Positions 35,689 to 44,629 of a DNA stretch of 64,000 nucleotides are shown piece after piece. Both the position numbers and the translations under genes were made by a program. How positions within the stretch are numbered: position 1 is the first letter of the stretch; each line of letters starts with the position of its first letter. Source of the stretch: CAYUMU01 sp964445985 (GTDB lineage Bacteria; Planctomycetota; Planctomycetia; Pirellulales; S012-138). Location: the NCBI GenBank assembly GCA_964445985.1, contig CAYUMU010000013.1, forward strand, positions 29,550 through 93,549, read 5' to 3'. The notes under the pieces are model-generated. The model saw only the letters and a program-made list of their open reading frames with translations, was not told where the DNA came from and ran no database searches.

Positions 35689-36789
35689 ATGAACCAACCT
35701 CGTTCCAATCGCCGTCATTTTCTCAAGGGCCGGTCGGCCATTGATGCGATTTCGGCTGCGCTGCCCGAAGAAGAGGGGGGGCTCAGCGGGCCGGGGGTGG
35801 GTGAGACCTACCTGTTGCACTTTGGCCGGAGGGCGATGGCCTGCGAGTTTGAGCTCTGTTTGAACGCGGGGCAGTACGCTCACGCCAACCGCGAAGCCTT
35901 GGCCGCGCTCGACCTGGTGGATGCGGTCGAAGCTCAGCTCACGATCTATCGGGAACACAGCCAAGTGATGGAGATCAACCGCAGGGCGGCGGCGGGACCG
36001 GTGGCCGTTGAGCCGCGGCTGTTTGGGTTACTTCAGCGGTGCAAGCAACTTTGGGAAGAAACGGCCGGCGGATTTGATATCACCTCCGGGCCACTCAGCA
36101 AGGTGTGGGGATTTCACCGCCGGCAAGGCAGCCTGCCCGGCGAGCCGGAGATTGCCGAAGCGCTGGAGTGTGTGGGTTCGCAGCACCTGGAGCTTAACTC
36201 CGAACAGGGGACCGTTCAGTTTCGACATCCCAAGCTGGAATTAAACTTGGGCAGCATTGGCAAGGGATTCGCGCTCGATCGTTGCGGTGCGCAATTACGC
36301 GCAGCGGGCATGGAAGACTTCTTGTGGCATGCGGGCCAAAGTAGTTTGCTCGCGGCCGGACATCGTGGCGGAAGTTCTTCCGGCTGGGAAATCGGGATTG
36401 GCGATCCCCTCAGGCCAGGACGTCGGTTGGCGCGGTTGCGGTTAAAGGATTGCGCCGTGGGCACCTCGGGTTCGGCCTATCAGTACTTTCGCCACGGCGG
36501 GCAGCGGTATGGGCATATTTTCGATCCACGTTCGGGGTGGCCAGTTCAGGGGATCGATTCGGTTACGGTGGTTGCTCCAACCGCGGCCGAGGCCGATGCG
36601 CTCGGAACCGCGTTGTATGTGCTCGGCCCAGAAAAAGCGGTAGATTTTTGCGCCGCTCGTGCCGAGGTTGGCATGGTGATGGTGTGCAGCAGCACGGATC
36701 GCGCTCCGGCACGATTGATTACCGCTGGGTTGAGCGAAGATGTGTTGCTGGCCGCCGAAGCGAGCCCAGGCGGTGAAAGCGGCGCCTAG
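35689..36789 (+). CDS. apbE: FAD:protein FMN transferase (ApbE)
   Basis: The 366-residue protein attaches FMN to a Thr of flavoprotein subunits such as those of Na+-pumping reductases, using FAD. Family motifs are AMACEFELCL, TIYREHSQVMEINRRA, GGFDITSGPLSKVWGF, LELNLGSIGKGFALD, VGTSGSAYQYF and, near the end, GHIFDPRSGWPVQG. The start is the ATG at 35689. Many ApbE proteins have a signal peptide; this one has RRHFLKG but no hydrophobic stretch after it, so it may be cytoplasmic. No flavoprotein target gene is nearby. Confidence 0.9.
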   Translation: MNQPRSNRRHFLKGRSAIDAISAALPEEEGGLSGPGVGETYLLHFGRRAMACEFELCLNAGQYAHANREALAALDLVDAVEAQLTIYREHSQVMEINRRAAAGPVAVEPRLFGLLQRCKQLWEETAGGFDITSGPLSKVWGFHRRQGSLPGEPEIAEALECVGSQHLELNSEQGTVQFRHPKLELNLGSIGKGFALDRCGAQLRAAGMEDFLWHAGQSSLLAAGHRGGSSSGWEIGIGDPLRPGRRLARLRLKDCAVGTSGSAYQYFRHGGQRYGHIFDPRSGWPVQGIDSVTVVAPTAAEADALGTALYVLGPEKAVDFCAARAEVGMVMVCSSTDRAPARLITAGLSEDVLLAAEASPGGESGA

Positions 36790-37034
36790 TCGCATGAACG
36801 CAAGAGTCTACCGGGACGCTGGCGTGTTCCTTCTTGGCGGCTGTGGGTGGCTCTTGTCGGTGGGCAACTCGGCAGATGTGAGCCAGGACCGCGAGATAAC
36901 GATGAAGCGGGCGAAGAATTCCCCTGGATGCCAATTTTCTGGGGGAAAACCGCCGTGCTCGGTTCGGCGCAACCAGAAAGTGCCGCTAAGATACTTCCAA
37001 GCTTAACCCCGATACGTACCTCAGATTGAGGCTC

Positions 37035-37694
37035 ATGGACGGATTTTTGGAGGCCTACACCTACCTGGGTGTGATCGTATTTCTCATTCTCACCGGTTGC
37101 GGGCTGCCGTTACCGGAGGAGGTGGCGATCATATTCGCCGGCGTGCAAACTTCGCGCGGCGAGCTCAATCCGCTCTTGGCCTTTGCCTGCTGTATGATTG
37201 GGGCGCTGATCGGAGATTTGTGCATGTATGGCATCGGCCGATACTTCGGCCGCGGCCTGTTGCGTCGCGGCGCCTGGTTTAGCCGGTTGCTTACGCCAGA
37301 AACCGAGCTCCGCGCCGAGCAAATGATTCGCAAGCACGGGCTGAAGGTGTTTCTGGCGGCGCGGTTCTTGGTGGGCGTGCGGGCGCCCATGTACGTTACC
37401 GCCGGAATTCTGCGGGTCCCGCTCGCCCGATTTTTGTTTATGGACGGCATCAGCGCCACGATTGTGGTGGGGCTGGTGTTTGGCTTGTCGTGGCATTACG
37501 GCAAGCATGTGGAAGCCATTATGAAGTGGATCCACGAGTCGCAAGTAGCGTTGACCATTGTGGTTGCCCTCTTGGTTCTGGCCGGGCTGGCCTACTTCTG
37601 GCTGCACCGTCGGGCCACGCATAAGAAAGTGGAGGAGCCCACCACGAGCGAGGCTTCGGAACCGCAAATGGAAGAACGGGAAAGCATGACCTGA
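37035..37694 (+). CDS. DedA family membrane protein
   Basis: The 219-residue integral membrane protein has the DedA (SNARE-associated/VTT) pattern: GCGLPLPEEVAIIFAG near the N-terminus, the re-entrant motif with CMIGALIGDLCMYGIGRYFGR, and the conserved FLAARFLVGVRAPMYVTAG. About five hydrophobic segments are seen. The C-terminal 30 residues are charged (Lys/Glu-rich). DedA proteins act as lipid scramblases or flippases and affect envelope stress and antimicrobial resistance. The ATG at 37035 is used; an in-frame TTG at 37026 is possible. Confidence 0.92.
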   Translation: MDGFLEAYTYLGVIVFLILTGCGLPLPEEVAIIFAGVQTSRGELNPLLAFACCMIGALIGDLCMYGIGRYFGRGLLRRGAWFSRLLTPETELRAEQMIRKHGLKVFLAARFLVGVRAPMYVTAGILRVPLARFLFMDGISATIVVGLVFGLSWHYGKHVEAIMKWIHESQVALTIVVALLVLAGLAYFWLHRRATHKKVEEPTTSEASEPQMEERESMT

Positions 37695-37812
37695 GCCGTC
37701 CGACGAACGACATCCTCCGGTTCAGAATTTGATTCGGGGCCGCTTCTTGTGGAAGCGAACGATCCACCTCCCCTGGATTCCCGACTTCTCGGGAATGACG
37801 CAACGGCGGCGG

Positions 37813-38850
37813 CTATTGGAATAGCCGATCCTGATTATCGGGTTTGAGCTTTTGGCCCGTCGGGCTAAGGCCCAGGTGTTCGTAGCCTTCGACGGTGACT
37901 TTCCGCCCTCGCGGCGTGCGAATCACGTAGCCGCGGCGGAGCAGGAAGGGTTCAACATCGTCTACCAGGGTGTCGGTGGAGGCATTCATGGTATGGGCGA
38001 CGGCTTCAACGCCCACGGGGCCGCCGTGAAACCTGCGGACGATGGTCATCAGGTAGTTGCGATCTTGTTCGTCGAGCCCTGAGGGGTCGATCTTGCGCAT
38101 GGCGAGCGCGGCAGTGGCGACGTCCAAGGTGATATGGCCATCTTTGGTTTCGCTGGTGGCGTAGTCTCGCACCCATCGCAGGTGGTTGTTGGCCACGCGC
38201 GGGGTGCCGCGGCTGCGGATGGCGATTTCGCGGGCCGCTTCGGGGGCCAGCTCCGTTCGCAGTTTGATGGCGTTGCGGCGGACGATCTCCTGCAACTCGG
38301 CGTCGGTGTAAAAATCGAGATGCTCGCGGATGACGAAGCGATCGCGGAGCGGGGCCGAGAGCATGCCTGCCCGGGTGGTGGCGCCGATCAGCGTGAAGGG
38401 CTGCAATTGCATGTTGAGGGTGCGGGCGTTGATGCCGTCGCCCAGCACGATATCGATCCGGAAGTCTTCCATGGCCGGGTAGAGAAACTCTTCGACCGAC
38501 TTGGATAGTCGATGGATTTCATCAATGAATATCACCGATCCGGCGGCCGCGTTGGTGAGGTAGGGCATGAGGTCGCGGGGCGCGTCGAGAGCAGCGCCGC
38601 TGGCGATTTGCAGGCTCACGCCCAGGTCGGCCGGAATCACGGTGGCAAAGGTGGTTTTACCCAAGCCGGGTGGACCGTCGAACAGGATGTGCCCCAGGGG
38701 CTCTTGCCTGATTCGGGAGGCATTGACGGCAATGGCGACCCGGGCGGCGACTTCTTTTTGCCCTACCATTTCGCTCATACGGCGGGGCCGCAGGCCTTCG
38801 AAGTCCTCTTCAGGAGCGGGATCGTTTTGCAGGATGGGTTCGCGGGTCAT
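37813..38850 (-). CDS. ruvB: Holliday junction branch migration ATPase RuvB
   Basis: The 345-residue protein is the motor of RuvAB, which moves Holliday junctions during recombination repair. Visible are the N-terminal LRPRRMSEMVGQ, Walker A GPPGLGKT (59-66), Walker B with FIDEIHRLS (about 108-115), the sensor GATTRAGMLSAPLRDRF and a C-terminal winged-helix part with PFLLRRGYVIRTPRGRKVT. The start is ATG 38850; a longer frame adds 94 Arg/Pro-rich residues without similarity. ruvA and ruvC are not in the window. The gene is convergent with dedA. Confidence 0.96.
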   Translation of the reverse strand: MTREPILQNDPAPEEDFEGLRPRRMSEMVGQKEVAARVAIAVNASRIRQEPLGHILFDGPPGLGKTTFATVIPADLGVSLQIASGAALDAPRDLMPYLTNAAAGSVIFIDEIHRLSKSVEEFLYPAMEDFRIDIVLGDGINARTLNMQLQPFTLIGATTRAGMLSAPLRDRFVIREHLDFYTDAELQEIVRRNAIKLRTELAPEAAREIAIRSRGTPRVANNHLRWVRDYATSETKDGHITLDVATAALAMRKIDPSGLDEQDRNYLMTIVRRFHGGPVGVEAVAHTMNASTDTLVDDVEPFLLRRGYVIRTPRGRKVTVEGYEHLGLSPTGQKLKPDNQDRLFQ

Positions 38851-39151
38851 CGCTTTCGGGTTCCGTCCACATGGGAATGGCTTGGCAGCTATTATAGCAA
38901 GCCTGGCGAAGGGAACACGACCTGGCCTCGAACTCACCGGGCAAAGTGCCATCCGCCGGCCTGCCCAGGGGGGGGGAGGCCGCGCTCGGAAAGAACCGGA
39001 TGTTGTAACGCCTGCCTGCGCAGGCCCCGGAAGCGCGCAGTGGTTCAAAAACTGGTTTGGGCGGGCAAGCGCACCGTTAACCAGTTGTTGTGCTTGGGTG
39101 GTATTTGGAATTGCATGCAGAACTGCACGCATAACAAAGGAGCGCTGCCGG
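38851..39151. other. Intergenic region, nothing recognised
   Basis: These 301 bases lie between ruvB and the zinc-ribbon gene. They contain GCATGCAGAACTGCACGC, a weak inverted repeat, but no promoter pair, gene or dispersed repeat. Confidence 0.4.
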
Positions 39152-39376
39152 TTATGAGGCCGGGGGATGCTCCGCCAGCATGTCGATCAGCGTATTCGCT
39201 CTTCTGAGGATGCTGCTCGACGATGCTGCTTCAACTTCTAATTCAGGGCGGTCGTTGGCCAGAAACTGTCCTCGGCAGTGTTGGCACGCCACGCGGCGTC
39301 CCAGATATTCCACGCGAATCTCGAGCCGACGACCGCAGGTCGGGCATTCCTGCACAAAGTAAGTCACTTGTGACAT
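39152..39376 (-). CDS. Small zinc-ribbon protein
   Basis: The 74-residue protein has two Cys pairs, CPTCG and CQHCRG (about residues 11-14 and 31-34), which should bind one zinc. A short, Ser- and Glu-rich C-terminal helix follows (SSSSILRRANTLIDML). A clear AAGGAGA sits at good distance before the ATG at 39376, one of the strongest ribosome sites in this window, and decides the start over an ATG 34 codons upstream. The zinc-ribbon may bind DNA, RNA or protein; no function is known. Confidence 0.8.
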   Translation of the reverse strand: MSQVTYFVQECPTCGRRLEIRVEYLGRRVACQHCRGQFLANDRPELEVEAASSSSILRRANTLIDMLAEHPPAS

Positions 39377-39852
39377 GGCGGTCTCCTTACAAGAGAGGGG
39401 GCTGGCCACCTTGCCAAGCTTCGTCAATGTAAGGGATGGTGAACCGCCATTCAAGCGCGATCTGTGGCGGTTATTCATAACTTCGGCAGTGTGAAGGGTT
39501 TGTCATCTTTAATCCAAGACGGCGCAAACTGGGTGAGCAAACGGGGGCAACTTCCAATCCAACGATCGGAATTGGAAGGGGGAGATTCAAGCTACCAGAC
39601 ACGCCTGGCAGATTCGCGGTTCGCCCCACCAGGCGTGAAGACCGGGAAAATTCGCCTGGGGTGCAATCCCGCCAAGAAGTGGCGCCGCCCATCGAGAAAG
39701 GTTCGAGTGGGAGGCACCGGCGAAGGTTTCGCGGCGAATGAGCTCGGCGAAACGGCGGGGGAGGAGGCCGCTTGGGCATGCTCAGCCGCCGGCAGTGGAC
39801 GGCTGGTCTGCTTACGCCATGGGGAGCGGGTAACGCCAATGCCAGGTAGCAG
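39377..39852. other. Intergenic region with weak open frames
   Basis: Both strands carry open frames of about 120-130 codons in this 476-base stretch, but their amino-acid content (Arg/Gly/Ser-rich, no hydrophobic core) looks like GC-rich chance frames. No ribosome site supports either one. Confidence 0.4.
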
Positions 39853-41097
39853 TTAGTGGGTTACGGCCTGTGGCTGCGGAGCACTTGTCGCACTAGGGGC
39901 GGGGGGAGTGGCCGCGGCGGTTTGGCAGGCACGCCCCGCGGTGTGGCCGCGGTCGGCGAAGAGCACCAGGGAGGCGATGGGCGCGAAGATCCGCGGGTTG
40001 CCCACATAATCCCGCCAGTCGTGGCTGACCCGAATATCGGAACTGACATTCCAGACCACCAAGGGCTCGGTGTTCGAAGCAGGCGCGGGGCCAACTTTGC
40101 CCATGGCCGGGTTGCCGGCAAATTCTTCCAAGTGCCGATAGGCCAACAAGACCGGATCGTGCTGGTTGCGGAGCACCAGGATGCAGTCGGCCGCAGAGAG
40201 GGCGCTGCTGTTCAGGCCTTGCGGCGTAAACGAGTCGCAGTCGAGTGCGCCGGCCAGCAGCACCGCGCGAATGGAGCGGCCATTGGCGCCCGCCGAGCTT
40301 GCCACCGGGGGCAGGCCGGCCAGCGTGCCGCCGCCCAAAAAGTGCAGCGTGGATCCCGTGAGCCGCGAACCGTAGCTGAAGCCGAGCAATCCCACCGGCA
40401 CCTCGGTCGGCAGCTTTTCAATGACCCGTGCCAATTTAAAGCCTTCGACATCGCTGCGCCGAGCCTTGCGGCGAGCGTCGATCCGGCAGGGACCCGTCTT
40501 GACGCTGGGCCAGGACCAAATGACGAAGCGAAATTTTGTGCAAGGTGGACTGGTTCGCCGCAACTCGCGGTAGATCTCGAGACCCATTCGCTGGGCTACG
40601 GCGGCAGAGATCTGGTATCCGTGAATCCACACGCAAAGCGGCACGCCATCTTGATTGGCGGAGACAAAGCCGGCTTCGTCGCCCGAGTTCCATTGGCCGC
40701 ACTGCAACCGGCTGAACTGCGGTTGCGGATTTTGCGGCGTGGGATGCCGGGTGTCGATGAGCCAGATGTCGTCGCATGCCGCGGCAGGCGCGGACGGAGA
40801 ATGTTCGAAATACGATTGCTCCGGCCCGGCCTCATCGCCAGCGGATCCCGGTTCCCAGCCTGGGGAAACGTGGGGGAGAAGGGGAAGCGCCGGCAATTCT
40901 TCGCCGGCGACGGGCACGAATTGCCCAACCTGGATGGCTGCCTTGGAGCTTTGCGTACCATGAGCGCGCGCCGCGGAATGGTCGCAAAAGCCGCTCAACC
41001 AAATCAGGCAGCCCAAGCCCATGGGAACGGCAATCCGAGCCACCCGGGAACGGTTGCAATCGCGGCGCAATTGGTGATTGGATGGATGGTCAGGCAT
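39853..41097 (-). CDS. Exported alpha/beta-hydrolase-like protein
   Basis: The 414-residue protein has an N-terminal signal or anchor (about residues 17-44, VARIAVPMGLGCLIWLSGFCDHSAARA). A Pro/Ala-rich segment follows. The core from about residue 130 fits an alpha/beta hydrolase: VCLWIHGY-type oxyanion strand (LCVWIHGYQIS), helix, and the nucleophile elbow GFSYGSR (Ser in G-x-S-x-G). Later AVLLAGALDCDSF and the acid/His region are less clear, with H in DRGHTAG as a candidate. It should act in the periplasm on an unknown ester or peptide. The tail is low-complexity Pro/Ala. A start 49 codons upstream is less likely. Confidence 0.75.
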   Translation of the reverse strand: MPDHPSNHQLRRDCNRSRVARIAVPMGLGCLIWLSGFCDHSAARAHGTQSSKAAIQVGQFVPVAGEELPALPLLPHVSPGWEPGSAGDEAGPEQSYFEHSPSAPAAACDDIWLIDTRHPTPQNPQPQFSRLQCGQWNSGDEAGFVSANQDGVPLCVWIHGYQISAAVAQRMGLEIYRELRRTSPPCTKFRFVIWSWPSVKTGPCRIDARRKARRSDVEGFKLARVIEKLPTEVPVGLLGFSYGSRLTGSTLHFLGGGTLAGLPPVASSAGANGRSIRAVLLAGALDCDSFTPQGLNSSALSAADCILVLRNQHDPVLLAYRHLEEFAGNPAMGKVGPAPASNTEPLVVWNVSSDIRVSHDWRDYVGNPRIFAPIASLVLFADRGHTAGRACQTAAATPPAPSATSAPQPQAVTH

Positions 41098-41524
41098 GAC
41101 GGATTCTAAAGCTCGGGGAGTGACAACTCCCCCCTCCCAGGAATGCGAGTCGGGAGGGGACGGCGGGGTAACGGTAGGCGTGGCTGTCAACCCTGCCTGG
41201 CGCCGACGAGTTCGGCCACGGAGGATAGAGCGGACACAATCCAACGCCTGTTGTTAAAGACTCCCAACTGTACCCTTTGTTCTGTGCGCGTGACGGAAAA
41301 AAACCTCGCACCATGTTGAAAAAAAACCACGGATTCATTTGCACATCGCAAGACGCGCTGTATGGTTTCATGGCTCCGAAACGAGCCAGCCAAATGCGGC
41401 CTGCCAACGGCCGGCGCCGATCCCGTGGAGACGGGATTTGCCGGCTTTTCGCGAGTTGCAAGATACCCCGCCTGAATATGGGCCACGTCCCTCCCGGCCC
41501 TCCCGCTTTTTCCGGAGTTCGAAG
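41098..41524. other. Intergenic region, no clear gene
   Basis: These 427 bases separate divergent genes and should hold their promoters. A run of A (GGAAAAAAACC, then TTGAAAAAAAACC) near 41300-41330 is the only AT-rich part and could mark the promoter of the Cys-rich lipoprotein. No good hexamer pair is visible. Confidence 0.4.
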
Positions 41525-41749
41525 ATGAAGAGGCTGATGATTCTGGCGGTCGTCGTGATCCTGACGACGACCAGCATCGGTTGCCGGCGATGCCGGTGGT
41601 GGAATCAGGGCGACGCCTGCGGCGTTCCCTGCGAGTCCTCATACTGCCCTTCCCAGTGCATGGCCGCCCCGTGCGATTCATGCTCTCAGGGTGGTGGCTA
41701 CGGCGGCGTGCCAACCATGCCGCAGACTTATTTGCCTGGTCCGAACTAG
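41525..41749 (+). CDS. Small Cys-rich lipoprotein
   Basis: The 75-codon gene makes a 74-residue protein with a signal peptide (MKRLMILAVVVILTTTSIGC); the Cys at position 20 fits a lipobox (TSIGC). The mature part is only about 55 residues and holds nine further Cys, in patterns such as CRRCRW, CGVPC and CPSQC. It ends in a Gly/Pro-rich tail. Disulfides or metal binding are likely. A GGAG site precedes the ATG. Two large hairpins follow (41757-41876). Small Cys-rich lipoproteins of this sort are common in planctomycete envelopes; the function is unknown. Confidence 0.75.
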   Translation: MKRLMILAVVVILTTTSIGCRRCRWWNQGDACGVPCESSYCPSQCMAAPCDSCSQGGGYGGVPTMPQTYLPGPN

Positions 41750-41756
41750 AGACGAA

Positions 41757-41797
41757 TGACAGGCGTATCCGCCCTATCCTGAAAGATACGCCTGTCA
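41757..41797 (+). terminator. Large hairpin after the Cys-rich lipoprotein, first of two
   Basis: A perfect 13-base stem (41757-41769 TGACAGGCGTATC with 41785-41797) encloses a 15-base loop containing TATCCTGAA. It starts seven bases after the lipoprotein stop codon. There is no T-run, so it may be a stabilising structure rather than a factor-independent terminator. Confidence 0.55.
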
Positions 41798-41814
41798 GCA
41801 TGCAACCCTCCCGG

Positions 41815-41876
41815 TTTGATTTCTCGGGCGGAAGGCAGCGGATATCCTGAACCGCTGCCTTCCGCCCAGAATCAAA
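41815..41876 (+). terminator. Second, longer hairpin in tandem
   Basis: The inner stem (41826-41841 with 41852-41867) is 16 perfect pairs around a 10-base loop that again contains TATCCTGAA. It continues outward through a short bulge to TTTGATT (41815-41821) pairing with 41870-41876, giving about 25 pairs. It lies 17 bases after the first hairpin. Confidence 0.55.
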
Positions 41877-42329
41877 TCACCTTTCCGTCAAATCCCGTTT
41901 GACAAGCGTCGCTACGAATTCCCTCCCTCTTCCCCCGGATGACGACGCCCACCACGTTTGCACGGCTCTTGTGTTCCTGGTCTGACCGTGCACGCGTCAA
42001 AGGTTTCGCCATGCGCCGGGGGGCGACGCATTCTGGGCTAGGTTGCGCGCGGTGACGTCACCGCCAGCTTCGCTGTAACTGTAAGCCCAGAAATCTCTTT
42101 TGACACGCAAGGCAGCGGTGGCTATTCTTCCCGCCCTGCAAGCGGTTGGGCCTGCTGCCCCTCCCTCGCTCGCCGGCTGCCGAAGAATTCACGACGAATC
42201 TCCGCCAGAACAGATTCCGCCGATAACCTCCCGTCGGAAAGGATTCCGACACGATCTTTTCGCCCCTGCGGGATGCAGGGCAAAGATTGCCCTACCCCCC
42301 CGACTGGCCGCTCAGTTCACGGATGCACG
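41877..42329. other. Intergenic region before the response regulator
   Basis: The stretch has no gene. It holds the 12-base palindrome at 42051-42062 and a CCGCCCTGC-rich area, but no clear promoter hexamers. Confidence 0.4.
42051..42062. promoter_or_regulatory. Perfect 12-bp palindrome GGTGACGTCACC, possible operator
   Basis: The palindrome lies 268 bases before the response regulator start. A perfect 12-base dyad in a regulatory region is a plausible protein-binding site, but chance is not excluded at this GC content. Confidence 0.3.
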
Positions 42330-42695
42330 ATGGCCGTCTCTCGAAGTGTCCTTGTTGTCGATCACTCCGACGAAACCCGCGAAGTGCTGCGATCGGTATT
42401 GCAGCGGCGGGGAATGAATATTCTGGAAGCCCGCCAGGCCAGCGATGGCTTGGACCTGGCCCGGCAGCACCAGCCCGACCTGATTGTGATGGACCTGGAG
42501 GTGGAAACCACGTCCGGGGAAGGACTTTCGCCCGAATTGCGAAGATCGACCGCAGGTGCGGCTCGGCCGGTGATCCTGCTGGGAACGGCTCGTCGTCAGG
42601 CGGCCAAACTGACCGGGGCGGAGTTCGTGTCTAAGCCCTACCACTACGGCGCTTTGATTCGTAGAATCGAAGAGTTGCTGGAAGATTCCCGCTAG
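42330..42695 (+). CDS. Single-domain response regulator
   Basis: The 121-residue protein is a lone receiver domain. The acidic pocket is D11 with D14 nearby (VVDHSDETREVL), the phosphorylation site is D55 in LIVMDLEVET, and the conserved Lys is K102 in SKPYHY. No output domain follows. The start at 42330 gives the normal receiver N-terminus. The FHA-GAF kinase lies 151 bases downstream on the same strand and is the obvious partner, by position. As a CheY-like protein it would act by protein contact. Confidence 0.88.
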   Translation: MAVSRSVLVVDHSDETREVLRSVLQRRGMNILEARQASDGLDLARQHQPDLIVMDLEVETTSGEGLSPELRRSTAGAARPVILLGTARRQAAKLTGAEFVSKPYHYGALIRRIEELLEDSR

Positions 42696-42846
42696 CAGCC
42701 GTGGGCGCTGGGGAACGCCGTGGTGGACATTGAAAGCCGCCGCGATGGCTACCCAAGGCGCCGCGAAGAGTTGAGCGAATCACCGGATCGTGGTTCGCGC
42801 GGGACTTGTCGTTCCTTTCTGCCCAGCATGTGCGAAAGGCAGAACC

Positions 42847-44580
42847 TTGGCATCTTTCTTCGTTATCCGCGGCAACGACCAGGGCACCAAGTTCGAGATC
42901 AAGTCGGACCACCTGGAGGTCGGGCGTGAAGCTGGCAATGAAATCCAGTTTCACGATTCTGAAGTTTCGCGATCGCACGCCGAGCTGATCCGCGAAGGTC
43001 AGCGGTATTTCCTCCGCGACCTGGGCAGTTCCAACGGCACGTTCGTGAATGGAACGAGGATTACCCGGCACGAGTTGAGCAGCGGCGACCAGGTGCAGAT
43101 GGGCAAAACGTTGGTGCTGTTTACGGCCGCCAGCGATCATTCCAGTACCCGCATGCTGGATAGCATCGACATTGTCAGTCGCGATCAACCCGGCGAGAAC
43201 TCGCGGATCCTGCGATCGATGAGTCAGGCGGAAGGGAGCCAGTTGCTGGGCTTGGGCGGCGAGACTCAAGGTTCCGAAACCTCGTGGCTGGCGCGGGCCC
43301 GCAGCAACTTGCAGGTGATGTACCGCACGGCCCTGGCGGTGAGCCACACTCTCGATATCGATCAGCTGCTGCAACGCATTTTGCAGCTCATTTTTGATTG
43401 GGTGGAGGCCGACCGCGGTTGCATCATGCTGGTCCATCCGGATACCGGCAAGCTTCAACCCAAGGTGCATTTCAATCGCCGCGGCAAACCCAGCGGCGAT
43501 AAGCTGATCATCAGCCAGACGATTCTCGATTATGTGATGCAGCACAATGAAGGGGTGCTGACCAGCAACGCCCAGGAAGACGAACGCTGGAACCCGGCGG
43601 CCAGTATTCTGCAGTTGGGAATTCGCGAAGCCCTGTGCGTGCCGATGCAAGCCCGCTACGACGTGGTGGGCGTGATTTATATCGATACGGCGGTGCCTCC
43701 GCAGCGGCTGGTGCAAAAGCCAACCGGGGGCGGGGGCAACAAATTCACCGACGAGCATCTGAAACTGCTGATCGCCGTGGCGCACCAGGCAGCCTTGGCG
43801 GTGGAAGATACACGATACTATTCCGCCATGGTTCAGGCCGAACGGTTGGCGGCCATTGGGCAAACCATCGCGTCGCTATCGCACCATATCAAGAATGTGC
43901 TGCAAGGCATCCGCGGAGCGAGCTTCCTCATTCAAGACGGTTTGCAGCGCCACGACGAAGCGGAGATTCGCCAAGGTTGGGAAATGATGGAGCGCAAGCA
44001 GCAGCTCATTTCCGAAATGGTGATGGACATGCTCACTTTCAGCAAGGAACGCGAGCCGGAAATGGCGCCGGCCGAAATGAACGAAGTTGTGGGCGACGTG
44101 GTCGAGTTGATGCAATCGAGGGCCGCGGAGAAGAAGGTGCAGCTGGGCTGGCTGCCCGATCTGGCCATGCCCACGCTCACGTTTGACTCCGATGGTATTC
44201 ACCGCTCGGTGCTCAACGTGGTAACCAACGCCATTGATGCCTGCGAAGAGAGCCAGCCGCATGGGCTGGTGCGGGTATCGACCGAGTTTTTGCCCGACCA
44301 GAAGCTGGTTCGCGTGGTGGTTACCGATAACGGCACCGGCATCGATCCCGACGAAATCGACAATATCTTCTCGCTATTTGTCTCCACCAAGCACAGCCGC
44401 GGCACCGGCCTGGGGTTGTCGGTCAGCCAGAAAATCCTCAAAGAACACGGCGGCATCATCCGCGTGGAAAGCGAACTGGGCCGCGGCAGCACGTTCTTTT
44501 TGGAATTGCCCGCCGTGCTGCCAGAAGCGAACTCCGCGGGAGATAGCCGGGTAACGCAGAATAATATCGGCGGGCAGTAG
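42847..44580 (+). CDS. FHA-GAF sensor histidine kinase
   Basis: The 577-residue protein has an N-terminal FHA domain (residues about 1-100: VGREAGNEIQ, SRSHAELIRE, LRDLGSSNGTFVNG), which binds phosphothreonine. A GAF domain follows (about 160-330), then an NtrB-like kinase core: H345 in SLSHHIKNVLQGIRG, N-box VLNVVTNAIDAC, G-boxes TDNGTGIDPDE and TGLGLSV. No membrane helix is seen, so it is a cytoplasmic sensor. I favour a TTG start at 42847, because an AAAGG site precedes it and MASFFVIRGNDQG begins the FHA domain; the GTG at 42790 adds 19 residues with a CPAC motif. Partner: the receiver at 42330. Confidence 0.9.
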   Translation: MASFFVIRGNDQGTKFEIKSDHLEVGREAGNEIQFHDSEVSRSHAELIREGQRYFLRDLGSSNGTFVNGTRITRHELSSGDQVQMGKTLVLFTAASDHSSTRMLDSIDIVSRDQPGENSRILRSMSQAEGSQLLGLGGETQGSETSWLARARSNLQVMYRTALAVSHTLDIDQLLQRILQLIFDWVEADRGCIMLVHPDTGKLQPKVHFNRRGKPSGDKLIISQTILDYVMQHNEGVLTSNAQEDERWNPAASILQLGIREALCVPMQARYDVVGVIYIDTAVPPQRLVQKPTGGGGNKFTDEHLKLLIAVAHQAALAVEDTRYYSAMVQAERLAAIGQTIASLSHHIKNVLQGIRGASFLIQDGLQRHDEAEIRQGWEMMERKQQLISEMVMDMLTFSKEREPEMAPAEMNEVVGDVVELMQSRAAEKKVQLGWLPDLAMPTLTFDSDGIHRSVLNVVTNAIDACEESQPHGLVRVSTEFLPDQKLVRVVVTDNGTGIDPDEIDNIFSLFVSTKHSRGTGLGLSVSQKILKEHGGIIRVESELGRGSTFFLELPAVLPEANSAGDSRVTQNNIGGQ

Positions 44581-44629
44581 GTCGGCGGTTGCTAACCGCG
44601 ACCTGATGAGCGGGCAGATCGAGTCAATC

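Noticed and set aside
39464..39856. Open frame of 130 codons between the zinc-ribbon and hydrolase-like genes
   Set aside because: No ribosome site or recognisable motif; it overlaps the end of the hydrolase-like gene, and an opposing frame of similar length exists.
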